A DNA stretch of 64,000 nt, taken from NCBI GenBank assembly GCA_039619475.1, contig CM077116.1, positions 380,456,760-380,520,759 of the forward strand. The letters are read 5' to 3'. How positions within the stretch are numbered: position 1 is the stretch's first letter; each line of letters starts with the position of its first letter. Position numbers and translations under genes: made by a program. The notes below the pieces were generated by a model, which was not told where the DNA came from, did not search any database, and saw only the letters and a list, made by a program, of their open reading frames with translations. Origin of the DNA: Icerya purchasi. Its lineage: Eukaryota > Arthropoda > Insecta > Hemiptera > Monophlebidae. Below, in pieces: positions 35,956 to 44,528 of this stretch.

Positions 35956-38616
35956 AAAATTTTAAAATTGTAACCTGGAATGCCAATGGCATTCTAAACC
36001 ATATCGCTGAGATGCAATTATATTTAATTCAGGAAAATATTGACATACTTTTAATTTCTGAAACTCATTTAGCAAATACAAGATATACTACTTTCTCCGG
36101 TTACAACTCATACTTTACAAATCATCCTGATGGCACAGCGCATGGGGGCACTGGTGTGATAATAAAGAGTAACATAAAACATTATGTACTAGGGAAATAT
36201 GAATCATATCACTTACAGGCAACCAGCGTTGTAATTGAACTGAAGTCAAACAAAAAAACTACTGTCTCAGCAGTCTACTGCCCACCTCGCCATAATATAA
36301 GGAAAGAAATGTTTATAAATTTTCTAAAAACTCTGGGCGATAGGTATATCATCGGCGGTGATTATAACGCAAAAAACATTTACTTTGGTTCAAGACTTTC
36401 CGTTCCAAGAGGTAAAGAACTCAAATCAGCCATCGACGAAACGCATAGTGATGTTTGTTCTCCTGGAGTGCCAACTTATTGGCCTACAGATCCGAATAAA
36501 GTTCCAGATTTACTGGACTTTTTTATTATTAAAGGTATTCCAACAATATTCACTGATGTTAGAGCAGATAATGAGTTACTATCAGATCACTCGTCGGTTA
36601 TACTGTCTATTAGTGACCAGATAGTAAAAAAAGTGTCCAAACCAAAATTATACGACAGATTTACAAACTGGGAACTATTTAGAGAATATCTCGGAAATGA
36701 TATCAATTTAAGAATATCACTTAAGACTACCGATGATATCGATAATGCAGTGGATTACTTCATTAAGGTCACTCAACAGTCGGCTTGGAAGGCTACAGCA
36801 ATAATTAACAAATGTCAACCGGTGCTTTATTATCCCCAACACATCAAAGCAGAGGTAAATCTACGAAGAAAATTGAGGAAGCAGTGGCAAATATTCAGAA
36901 ATCCTGCGCATAAAACTGCATTGAACAAACAGACGAAACTCGTTAAACGTTTGTTGCAGGATTTAAAGAATAAATCACTCAATAAACAACTGATCAATTT
37001 ATCATCTCTAGCGCAACATAATTTCTCTTTGTGGAAAGCTGCCCGGAACTTTAAAGGACCAAAACCATCTGTTTGTCCTATAAGGAAACCGGATCGTAGT
37101 TGGGCTCGTGCTGATGTCGAAAAAGCGGAACTGTTCGGTGAATATTTTTCCAATATATTTAAGTCACATCCTGTTGATACATCGTTAATTTCTGATTCCT
37201 GTTGTCAAGATGTCTCAAAACCTATGAAATTGACCTCACCAGGTGAAATTAACAGTATAATACGGACAATGAACCCTAGCAAAGCACCAGGTTATGATTT
37301 AATAACAGCAAAAGTTTTAAAGGAATTGCCAAAAAAAGGACTGGTGTTACTAGCGTACATATTTAATGCAATGCTGCGATTAACATATTTTCCAATACAA
37401 CTAAAATTGTCGCAAATTGTTGTAGTTCAAAAACCACAAAAACCTCCAACGGAACCATCATCGTATCGACCAATTTCAATTTTGCCGGTACTTTCTAAAT
37501 TATATACGAAAAATTACTGTTAAAAAGAATAATGCTAATAGTTGAATGCAAAGAGATAATACCTGAACAGCAGTTTGGCTTCCGAGCAAAACATAGTACA
37601 ATAGAGCAGGTGCATCGGATTGTTCATCAAATTGAAAAATCCCTGGATGGAAAAATGGTTTGCGATACCGTATTTTTAGATGTAAGCCAAGCATTCGATC
37701 GAGTTTGGCACGATGGTCTATTGCAAAAACTTCGACGTCATTTTCCCTATCAACTAGCTAAATTATTCCGGTCGTATTTAAACGAAAGATATTTCTACAT
37801 TAAATATGGTGATGACGAATCAAGTATATATCCGGTTCGAGCAGGAGTTCCTCAGGGGAGTGTACTTGGACGGCTTCTCTACCTTATCTACACAGCGGAT
37901 ATTCCTATTACATCGCACGTTCATATAGCAACTTTCGCTGATGACACAGCGATCTTGTGTTCAAATAAATGTCCAAAAGTTGCGCGTAAAAACCTGCAGA
38001 CAGCAGTCAATAAAGTAACATCTTGGTGCAAATTATGGAAGATAAAGATTAATGAAGGTAAATCATCTCGAGTAGTTTTCACTAACCGAAGAATCGATTC
38101 ATCCGGAAATATAATGATGAATGGTGTGGAGATCCCTCAGAAAGAAGATGTAAAGTATCTTGGTATTCACCTCGACAAACGCTTGACTTGGAGGAAGCAC
38201 ATTACAACAAAGCGAAATGAGTTGAACATCAAGCTGCGGCAACTGTACTGGCTGTTGGGTAAGAGATCAATAGTATCTCTTGAAAACAAGTTGCTTCTTT
38301 ATAAGCAAATTCTCAAACCCGTCTGGCAATACGGCTGCCAGTTATGGGGCTGTGCCAAAAACAGCAACATTTCAATTATGCAAAGAGTACAGAATAAGAT
38401 ACTACGCACGATCATCTCTGCTCCATGGTACATAACCAACATCACGATCCATGAAGATCTTGGAGTTCAATTTGTAAAGAATGTGAAATAGAAACTGCTG
38501 CCCGACGATATGCTGCCAGATTGAAAGAACATCCTAATAGTACAGCAAAAGAACTGCTGAGCAACCCAAGCGAGGGACGTAGGCTGAATAGGAAACGACC
38601 TCAAGATCTCTTATAA
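35952..38616 (+). pseudogene. Jockey ORF2 (endonuclease-RT), copy A, two frameshifts
   Basis: The protein has an N-terminal apurinic-type endonuclease (VTWNANG, ISETHL, GGDYNAKN, LLSDHSSVIL) followed by RT. The first frame (35952-37523) runs to the RT finger (SYRPISILPVLSK). A frameshift near 37505 moves the reading to EKLLLKRIMLIV..QQFGFRAKHSTI. The frame 37532-38491 then carries VFLDVSQAFDRVWHDGL, GVPQGSVLG and ATFADDTAIL. A second frameshift near 38480 leads to ETAARRYAARLKEHPNS and the end RKRPQDLL, stop at 38614-38616. SVLGR replaces the usual SVLGP. The catalytic FADD is intact, but the frame breaks prevent a full protein. There is no RNase H domain, as is usual in Jockey. Confidence 0.93.
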
Positions 38617-38809
38617 ATTAAAAATGTATAAATAATATGTGTGTGTGTGCTGATGTGTGAGGGTGTATGTGCGTGTGCGTGTGTGATGGTATGTATGTGT
38701 CCATGAGAATGCAAAAATATGTGTGTGTATGCATTTTGTATACACGATTTAAAGTCAAAACTTCCTCTGATAGCTCTAGCAGCTAGGTGTGGGGAAAAAA
38801 AAAAAAAAA
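38617..38809 (+). other. 3' UTR and poly(A) of Jockey copy A
   Basis: It has a TG-rich run (38638-38730, with GTGTGTGTGCTGATGTGTG), then TAGCTCTAGCAGCTAGGTGTG and an A-tract at about 38796-38809. The element B leader follows directly. Confidence 0.75.
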
Positions 38810-39093
38810 TACGTATTGGTTTCGTTTGTCGCGTGTTGTGTCTTGCGTTTAATTTATATATCGTTTCAGTAAAATAGTCGCGTTATCGTCCAAATTATTC
38901 GAATATATATTACCGCTATTTATCAGTTACTTCGTCACTTCAGATCGGTGAGATTGAACCATTTTTCTTATCTATTCTGTATTATTTATCATTTAATCTT
39001 TTCATTTTCGTACATATTCTTCATTTCTCGGAACAACTCGTACATTAGCACACACCAGCACATACCTACCACGCGTGTATTGTCGTCGCTGTA
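38810..39093 (+). promoter_or_regulatory. Probable 5' UTR / internal promoter region of Jockey B
   Basis: It lies between the poly(A) of copy A and the ORF1 start. Jockey elements carry an internal promoter at their 5' end, so this is where one is expected. I see CG-containing stretches (CGTTTGTCGCGTGTTG and GTCGCGTTATCG) that differ in composition from the flanks, but no specific initiator motif I can prove. The exact first base is uncertain. Confidence 0.4.
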
Positions 39094-40755
39094 ATGGCGA
39101 CGACAGCAGATACACCGTTACACACAACGCAATCGCTTTACACACACACACACACACAAACGCAAAACGTGCGTCAACATGCAACAACATCAACCGTTAT
39201 CCAACCGGCAACTTATACACACGAACCGCTCTATACGTTGACCGGTACACAAGCGCAACCTGACGATATGCTACGTAATTGTTCTAGCGAAATCGTACAG
39301 CCGGCTCGGTTTACTCCGTCTTTCACGACGACATATAATGTGGCAGGCTCATCAACAGGTATCTCCACTGCGCAGCCCGTACTTGTTTATGCGCCGACTC
39401 CCGAAAATTTCGAATATTTACAGTCAAATATTAATTACGTACAAAATCAAAATGTCATCAATAATCAACACTTCCCTCCCTTACCGCAAAACAATGCGCA
39501 ACGAACGAATCAGAGTTGTAGTGGCGAAGAAGTCGATATGCATGAGAATGAAAACAGCCAGGAAAATGATTGGCAGCAAGTTAAGGTGAGAAAGGGAAAA
39601 AAGCGGCAATCTGCTATTGCCAACGATAATAATAATAAGAAACACGTTAAAATGACTCGCAATCGATTTGAGGCCCTCTCAACGAACGACGGAAATGACT
39701 CTGATGAAGAAAGTCAAGTAGGTTCAGCCAAAAAAAGTTCAATGAATAATTCCACACCGTCCATTCCCAAGCCACCACCCATTTTCGTACATGGAGTGCA
39801 AAATTACAGAAAAATGCAGGAGAGAATAGAGCTCGTTATAAACAAGTCCGATTACTACGCGAAGGCACTGACAGATCGCGTGGTTAAAATAAGAGTACTT
39901 TCTCCGGAACAATACCGTAAGCTAACGCGGGTTTTTAGGGAGGAAAATATTATTTTTCACACTTATCAAATGAAACAGGACAGAGCTTATAAGGTGGTGA
40001 TCAGACATTTACACTTTTCAATCGATCCGCTGGTTATAAAAGAAGAATTAGAATCGCATGGTTTTGAAGTTCGTAATGTTCATAATGTGAAACAATATCA
40101 GACAAAAAAACCGCTGCCATTATTCTTCGTGGATCTCGAGCCCACAGCAAATTGCCGAGAAATACATAATTTAAAATCATTGTGCAATACTATAATTAAA
40201 GTAGAATCGCCCAACAAGAAAGCATCAATCCCGCAATGTCAGAACTGTCAGCAATGGGGACACACCAAAGCTTACTGTACAAGAACGCCGGTTTGTGTTA
40301 AATGTGGAGGTGGCCATAAGACTTACGAATGTAAAAAAGACCCGAAATTTCCGGCTACATGCGGACTGTGTAGCGGATCTCATCCCGCAAATTATAGAGG
40401 TTGTGAGATTTATCAAAAGTTAGTACAAAATAAAACGAATTCGGGGGTTGCAGCAAATCAACCTATTAAACAAAACTATCGACGACCAACCGTAACTTAT
40501 TCACAAATTACTAAGTCTGACACTCCTAGTCAAGCGGACAATATAACAGCAAATGCAACTCATATAAGGAATTCCGGTCAAATCCCCATTAACGACCAAT
40601 CACCAAATAATTTAAGGGATGATATACAGAATATTCCTTTTGTGAACCTGTTCGAATTCCTGAATGAATTTAAATCCATGTTCCGTCAATTAGCCGAGCA
40701 AAACAGCATGGTTCTATCCATGCTTACCATGTTAATTCAGAAATTAACCAAATAA
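39094..40755 (+). CDS. Jockey ORF1: gag-like RNA-binding protein (553 aa)
   Basis: This is the nucleic-acid-binding protein of the element, which forms RNA-protein particles with the element transcript. The start is the ATG at 39094; the frame is open upstream only to a stop near 39045. Residues about 1-150 are Thr/Gln/Asn-rich, with a His-Thr repeat at about 15-24 encoded by a (CA)n microsatellite. Residues about 150-215 are charged (EENDWQQVKVRKGKK-like). The region about 280-380 (HTYQMKQDRAYKVVIRHLHF and onward) matches the domain that precedes zinc knuckles in insect LINE gags. Three CCHC-type knuckles start at residue 382: CQNCQQWGHTKAYC, CVKCGGGHKTYEC and CGLCSGSHPANYRGC. The C-terminal part is Asn/Gln-rich with a hydrophobic end (SMVLSMLTMLIQKL). 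Its stop overlaps the ORF2 start. Confidence 0.95.
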   Translation: MATTADTPLHTTQSLYTHTHTQTQNVRQHATTSTVIQPATYTHEPLYTLTGTQAQPDDMLRNCSSEIVQPARFTPSFTTTYNVAGSSTGISTAQPVLVYAPTPENFEYLQSNINYVQNQNVINNQHFPPLPQNNAQRTNQSCSGEEVDMHENENSQENDWQQVKVRKGKKRQSAIANDNNNKKHVKMTRNRFEALSTNDGNDSDEESQVGSAKKSSMNNSTPSIPKPPPIFVHGVQNYRKMQERIELVINKSDYYAKALTDRVVKIRVLSPEQYRKLTRVFREENIIFHTYQMKQDRAYKVVIRHLHFSIDPLVIKEELESHGFEVRNVHNVKQYQTKKPLPLFFVDLEPTANCREIHNLKSLCNTIIKVESPNKKASIPQCQNCQQWGHTKAYCTRTPVCVKCGGGHKTYECKKDPKFPATCGLCSGSHPANYRGCEIYQKLVQNKTNSGVAANQPIKQNYRRPTVTYSQITKSDTPSQADNITANATHIRNSGQIPINDQSPNNLRDDIQNIPFVNLFEFLNEFKSMFRQLAEQNSMVLSMLTMLIQKLTK

Positions 40756-40757
40756 TG
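40753..40757 (+). promoter_or_regulatory. Overlapping stop-start TAATG (translational coupling)
   Basis: The ORF1 stop TAA (40753-40755) shares its last A with the ORF2 ATG (40755-40757). Such overlapping stop-start sites are known in insect LINEs (SART1) to allow termination-reinitiation, so both proteins come from one RNA. Copy A has the related overlap ATGA at 35952-35955. Confidence 0.8.
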
Positions 40758-43424
40758 CCCGCCTACCTGAGGATAGCTCAATGGAACGCGAATGGCTTAA
40801 AAAATCATAAAGCCGAAATTGAATTGTTCTTAACTTCCAATTCTGTGGATGTAATTTTAGTTTCCGAAACCCACCTAACTGATAAAGACTGTTTCAAAAT
40901 AAATAATTACAACACGTATTCTTGCACACACCCCTCAGGAAAATCTCACGGCGGTTCAGCAATATTAATAAAAAATAACATTGTACAGCACGAACTAAAT
41001 CATTTTAGGGAGGAGTATCTGCAGGGAACTAACATTAGCATACAGACGATGGGTGGCCAACTTGTATTATCAGCTGCTTATTGTCCGCCACGACATAAAA
41101 TAACATTGATGGAATTCTGTAAATATATAAAAAATTTAGGGAGCAGATTTGTGTCAGGAGCAGATTGGAACGCTAAGCATACAGCGTGGGGATGTAGGAT
41201 AACTACGACAAGAGGACGTGTGTTCAAACAAGCACTTGAAAGTCACAATGTCAACTATATATCAACAGGGGAACCAACTTATTGGCCAACCGATAATCGT
41301 AAGATACCGGATCTTTTAGATTTCTTCATTACAAAAGGAACCGCTAGTTATTATACAAATATAAATTCTTCCTTCGATCTCTTTTCAGATCACTCTTCTA
41401 TTATTTTAACTTTCGGTGATTCGGTTATATGCAGAGAGGAGCAAATACATTTATATAACCACAAAACAGACTGGGAATCATTTAGAGATCATTTGGATAC
41501 AAAGTTAAACTTAAAAATTCCTTTAAAAAGCTCAACTGACGTCGAGAATGCCGTACGGTACCTAACAAACGAAATACAAATAGCAGCTACCTTAAGCACT
41601 CCTGTTCTTAAATGTAAAAAAAGTAATAAAAATTATCCAATATCAGCCCGGAAACTTGTCTTAGAAAAGAGAAAGCTTAGAAGAAGGTGGTTCCAATCGG
41701 GAAACCCTTCGGATAAAAAGTTGTTTAATAACAAAATAAAAGAATTAAAAAAACTTTTAGAAGAAATTAAAAATAAAACGCTCAATAATTATTTAACTAA
41801 ACTATCACCCTTAGCAATTGATGATTATTCCTTGTGGAAGTGTACCAAAAATATTAGGCAACCGAATAAACATGTTCCTCCGATGAAACATGGTGACGGG
41901 TCATGGGCGAAAGATCATAAACAGAAGTCGAATTTATTTGCCGAGTACTTGGCAACCGTGTTTAAGCTAAACATACAGACAAACACGGACAGGGAAATAC
42001 ATGAATTTATAACCAGTCCATGTGGACCATCTTTAGCAATAAAATCAGCCTCTCCTCACGAGGTTGGGTGTCTGCTTAAAACGCTGAAAAAGAAGAAAAG
42101 CCCAGGTTTCGACTTAATAAGCGCTGAATTATTAAATAAACTTCCGCGGAAAGCTATAGTACTGCTCACTTCTATATGTAACGCAGTATTTCGCATACAA
42201 TACTTTCCGGTACAATGGAAGTTTGCGCAAATCGTAATGATTCCGAAACCTGGTAAAGATCCCTACTCTGTAACGTCTTATCGTCCGATTTCCTTGTTGC
42301 CTGTTTTATCGAAGGTAATGGAAAAATTAATATTAAAAAGGTTACAGCCTTATATACAGTCAACTGATGTAATTCCGCAACATCAGTTTGGCTTTTTAAA
42401 ACATCATTCCACGATTGATCAATTGCATAGGGTGGTTAGTGTAATTGAAAATAGTTTAGAAACTAAAAAAGTATGTACTGCGGTATTTCTCGACGTTCAA
42501 CAGGCTTTTGATAAAGTCTGGCACGATGGTTTATTATACAAATTAAAATGTTTGTTCCCGAGTAACCTTTACCTGTTGCTAAAATCATACCTCGAAGATC
42601 GTCATTTTCAAGTACGTTACGAACATACCTACTCAGAAATACATCCAGTTTTAGCAGGCGTTCCTCAGGGTTCAGTGTTGGGCCCCACGCTGTACTTGTT
42701 ATACACAGCAGATTTTCCTGCGACAGAGAATGTGCAGATGGCTACATTTGCGGACGACACGGCACTACTGTCATCACATGAAGATCCGAAGAAAGCTAGC
42801 AACAATCTACAAAATGCTCTTACGAAGGCTGAAACATGGTTTAAAAAATGGAAAATCGGGATAAACGAAAGCAAATCGGTGAATATCCATTTTACTAACC
42901 GAAAAGTTGAAGTCCCACCCGTTAAGATCAATAACATAGATCTTCCTGTACGAGCAACGGTCAGGTATTTAGGTTTGCACTTAGACAGCCGATTGACATG
43001 GAAACACCATATACAGGTTAAAAAGAAAGAATTAGATATCCGGGTTAAAAAAATGTACTGGCTGATAGGGAGAAACAGTGTACTGACAACGGACAACAAA
43101 CGTCTAATATACACAACTATTTTGAAACCCATCTGGACATACGGGGTTCAACTTTGGGATTGCGCTAAACCGTCAAACCTGAAGGTAATACAGACTTCCC
43201 AGAATAAGATCCTTCGGTTGTTAACCAAGGCACCCTGGTATGTTACTAATCTAACCTTACATCGAGATTTGTGTGTAGATTATGTGGCTGATGTCATCAA
43301 AGTTCATGCTAAGAGACACGCAGATAGACTCGATTCTCATCCGAACACTCTTGCTAGAGGATTGCTCGATGTTACCGATAATGTAAGAAGACTGAAACGC
43401 CAGAAACCGCAGGACCTTGTTTAA
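40755..43424 (+). CDS. Jockey ORF2: endonuclease-reverse transcriptase (889 aa)
   Basis: This enzyme nicks target DNA and primes reverse transcription of the element RNA on the nick. The N-terminal endonuclease (about 1-220) shows QWNANG with N11, VSETHL with E38, SGADWNAKHTAWGCR and the SDHSS motif. A linker (about 230-440) is Lys-rich. RT spans about 470-760, with MIPKPGKDP, SYRPISLLPVLSKVMEKLIL, QHQFGFLKHHSTIDQLHRV, VFLDVQQAFDKVWHDGL (D580), AGVPQGSVLGP and ATFADDTALL (D667, D668), then RYLGLHLDSRLTWKHHI. The C-terminal part (ILKPIWTYGVQLWDCAK, APWYVTNLTLHRDL, ending RRLKRQKPQDLV) is typical of Jockey. There is no RNase H. Length is near that of known Jockey ORF2 proteins. No stop or frameshift is seen, so it could be active. 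Confidence 0.97.
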   Translation: MPAYLRIAQWNANGLKNHKAEIELFLTSNSVDVILVSETHLTDKDCFKINNYNTYSCTHPSGKSHGGSAILIKNNIVQHELNHFREEYLQGTNISIQTMGGQLVLSAAYCPPRHKITLMEFCKYIKNLGSRFVSGADWNAKHTAWGCRITTTRGRVFKQALESHNVNYISTGEPTYWPTDNRKIPDLLDFFITKGTASYYTNINSSFDLFSDHSSIILTFGDSVICREEQIHLYNHKTDWESFRDHLDTKLNLKIPLKSSTDVENAVRYLTNEIQIAATLSTPVLKCKKSNKNYPISARKLVLEKRKLRRRWFQSGNPSDKKLFNNKIKELKKLLEEIKNKTLNNYLTKLSPLAIDDYSLWKCTKNIRQPNKHVPPMKHGDGSWAKDHKQKSNLFAEYLATVFKLNIQTNTDREIHEFITSPCGPSLAIKSASPHEVGCLLKTLKKKKSPGFDLISAELLNKLPRKAIVLLTSICNAVFRIQYFPVQWKFAQIVMIPKPGKDPYSVTSYRPISLLPVLSKVMEKLILKRLQPYIQSTDVIPQHQFGFLKHHSTIDQLHRVVSVIENSLETKKVCTAVFLDVQQAFDKVWHDGLLYKLKCLFPSNLYLLLKSYLEDRHFQVRYEHTYSEIHPVLAGVPQGSVLGPTLYLLYTADFPATENVQMATFADDTALLSSHEDPKKASNNLQNALTKAETWFKKWKIGINESKSVNIHFTNRKVEVPPVKINNIDLPVRATVRYLGLHLDSRLTWKHHIQVKKKELDIRVKKMYWLIGRNSVLTTDNKRLIYTTILKPIWTYGVQLWDCAKPSNLKVIQTSQNKILRLLTKAPWYVTNLTLHRDLCVDYVADVIKVHAKRHADRLDSHPNTLARGLLDVTDNVRRLKRQKPQDLV

Positions 43425-43533
43425 GGTAGGGGTAATCGGGTAGGTGCCATTGGGTACTCCTCCCTTCATGTTTAAGTTCATTCACACGTATTACTAAATG
43501 TCCTTGATGGACAGCTCGTAATAGTGTATAAAT

Positions 43534-43564
<31 letters not shown>

Positions 43565-43702
43565 TAAGTTAATTTTAGCACCCTTCACTGGTTGGGTTGC
43601 TTATTCATGTCATTTAAACTTATTCCATAGATTACCAAATAGTTGATAAGACTAGGTGTAAAATAGCAAGATATATATAAAAAAAAAAAAAAAAAAAAAA
43701 AA
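43425..43702 (+). other. 3' UTR of Jockey B, poly(A), and second A-run
   Basis: A 3' UTR of about 105 bp ends in TGTATAAATAAA and an A-tract (43534-43560). Then come 118 bp of AT-rich sequence and a second A-tract of about 24 (43679-43702) after ATATATATAA. The segment between the two tracts might be a 3' transduced sequence or the real end of the 3' UTR. Confidence 0.6.
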
Positions 43703-43873
43703 TAGAGCTATCACTCTCTAAATATTCGGTAATTGTCCTTTAAGGTGATATTTTAGAGTTGTGTTAGGTTTCTTATTATTATTTATTTTTAAACTCGACA
43801 CAAGAGGAACTTGACTAGATCTTATCGAACTACCACTAACTACGCTACAGTAACTGGTTCCGAGTCATTGCAC

Positions 43874-44460
43874 GGTTAAAATTTAATGAAGCGGCCTGAT
43901 GCCAAGGAGGCATCCTCTTCGATATCGAATTTACACTTAACCTTCGGATTTAAATGTTAAAATTAAACATGACGCTTCTTGAGTATTGAATATTGTTCAG
44001 TCGAATAGTCCGACATTCTCATGGTATGTCTACCGTGTTTAATTTCTTCTACTCCTTCCCCTTAGATTACTTAATTTTATACATACAAATAACCCGGGGC
44101 ATTGTAATTATCGTACTCCAGACAGCATCGTTCATTTTTTAATTGTGGCGACTTTTAAAAGGTAATGAAAGTAGTTGTTTTTTTGTAAATTGACGTTTCG
44201 TGGAATTTACTCACCGTACTATGAAATACCTGGGATGTGGTCAGGAAAATATTTTATCTGTAATTTTTAATTTTGTTTTTGAAAAATTTCGATTTTTATT
44301 TTTCATTTATTTTCTCATTATTTTTTAGTGCTTATAACTCTGGTAGCCGATGAAAAATACTATCAATTGCTAAAATAAGTCTTTATAAGGATTAAATTTA
44401 GTCTTTTCTTTTTCCTTTTTTTTTTTCTCAGCAATTTTCTGATGATAGTAAGCGTAAGCT
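43874..44460 (-). repeat. Interspersed repeat X, right (inverted) copy without Helitron
   Basis: Reverse complement of 28205-28367 plus 31916-32361. The boundary GGTTAAAATTTAATGAA at 43874 equals the complement of the left copy end at 32361. Near 44306 the sequence runs straight through the point where the left copy carries the Helitron, so it is an empty site. Close by, CTGATGATAGTAAGCGTAAG, then CTTTCC and AAAACGTT (44438-44473) form a stem-loop motif. Confidence 0.85.
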
Positions 44461-44528
44461 TTCCAAAACGTTATGTTTGAAGATTAATTTTTTAAACATG
44501 GTGCCTACCGTAAATTGTTTTCCTAATT

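Larger units (their letters stand above)
34754..38809 (+). mobile_element. Jockey-clade retrotransposon, copy A (5'-truncated, frameshifted)
   Basis: It contains the C-terminal two thirds of a gag-like ORF1, a complete-length but frameshifted ORF2, a 3' UTR with a (GT)-rich stretch and a poly(A) tail at about 38796-38809. It is homologous throughout to copy B (38810-43560) but clearly divergent at protein level, so it belongs to a related family, not the same one. ORF1 is joined to ORF2 by an ATGA overlap. There is no LTR. The 5' end lacks the roughly 150 N-terminal residues of ORF1 present in copy B, as expected from incomplete reverse transcription. Confidence 0.9.
38810..43560 (+). mobile_element. 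Jockey-clade retrotransposon, copy B (both ORFs intact)
   Basis: A candidate full-length element. It has a leader of about 280 bp, ORF1 (39094-40755), ORF2 (40755-43424), a short 3' UTR and an A-tract at 43534-43560. Neither ORF has a stop or frameshift, and endonuclease and RT motifs are all present. It starts immediately after the poly(A) of copy A. I could not define a unique target duplication, because an insertion into an A-tract would hide it. A further 118 bp and a second A-run (43679-43702) follow. Confidence 0.9.

Noticed and set aside
42665..43132. 155-codon minus-strand frame inside Jockey B
   Set aside because: It is antisense to the RT domain, whose plus-strand motifs are unambiguous.
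34754..43560. LTR retrotransposon or retrovirus-like element
   Set aside because: No long terminal repeats, protease or integrase; the poly(A), endonuclease and Jockey motif order identify non-LTR elements.
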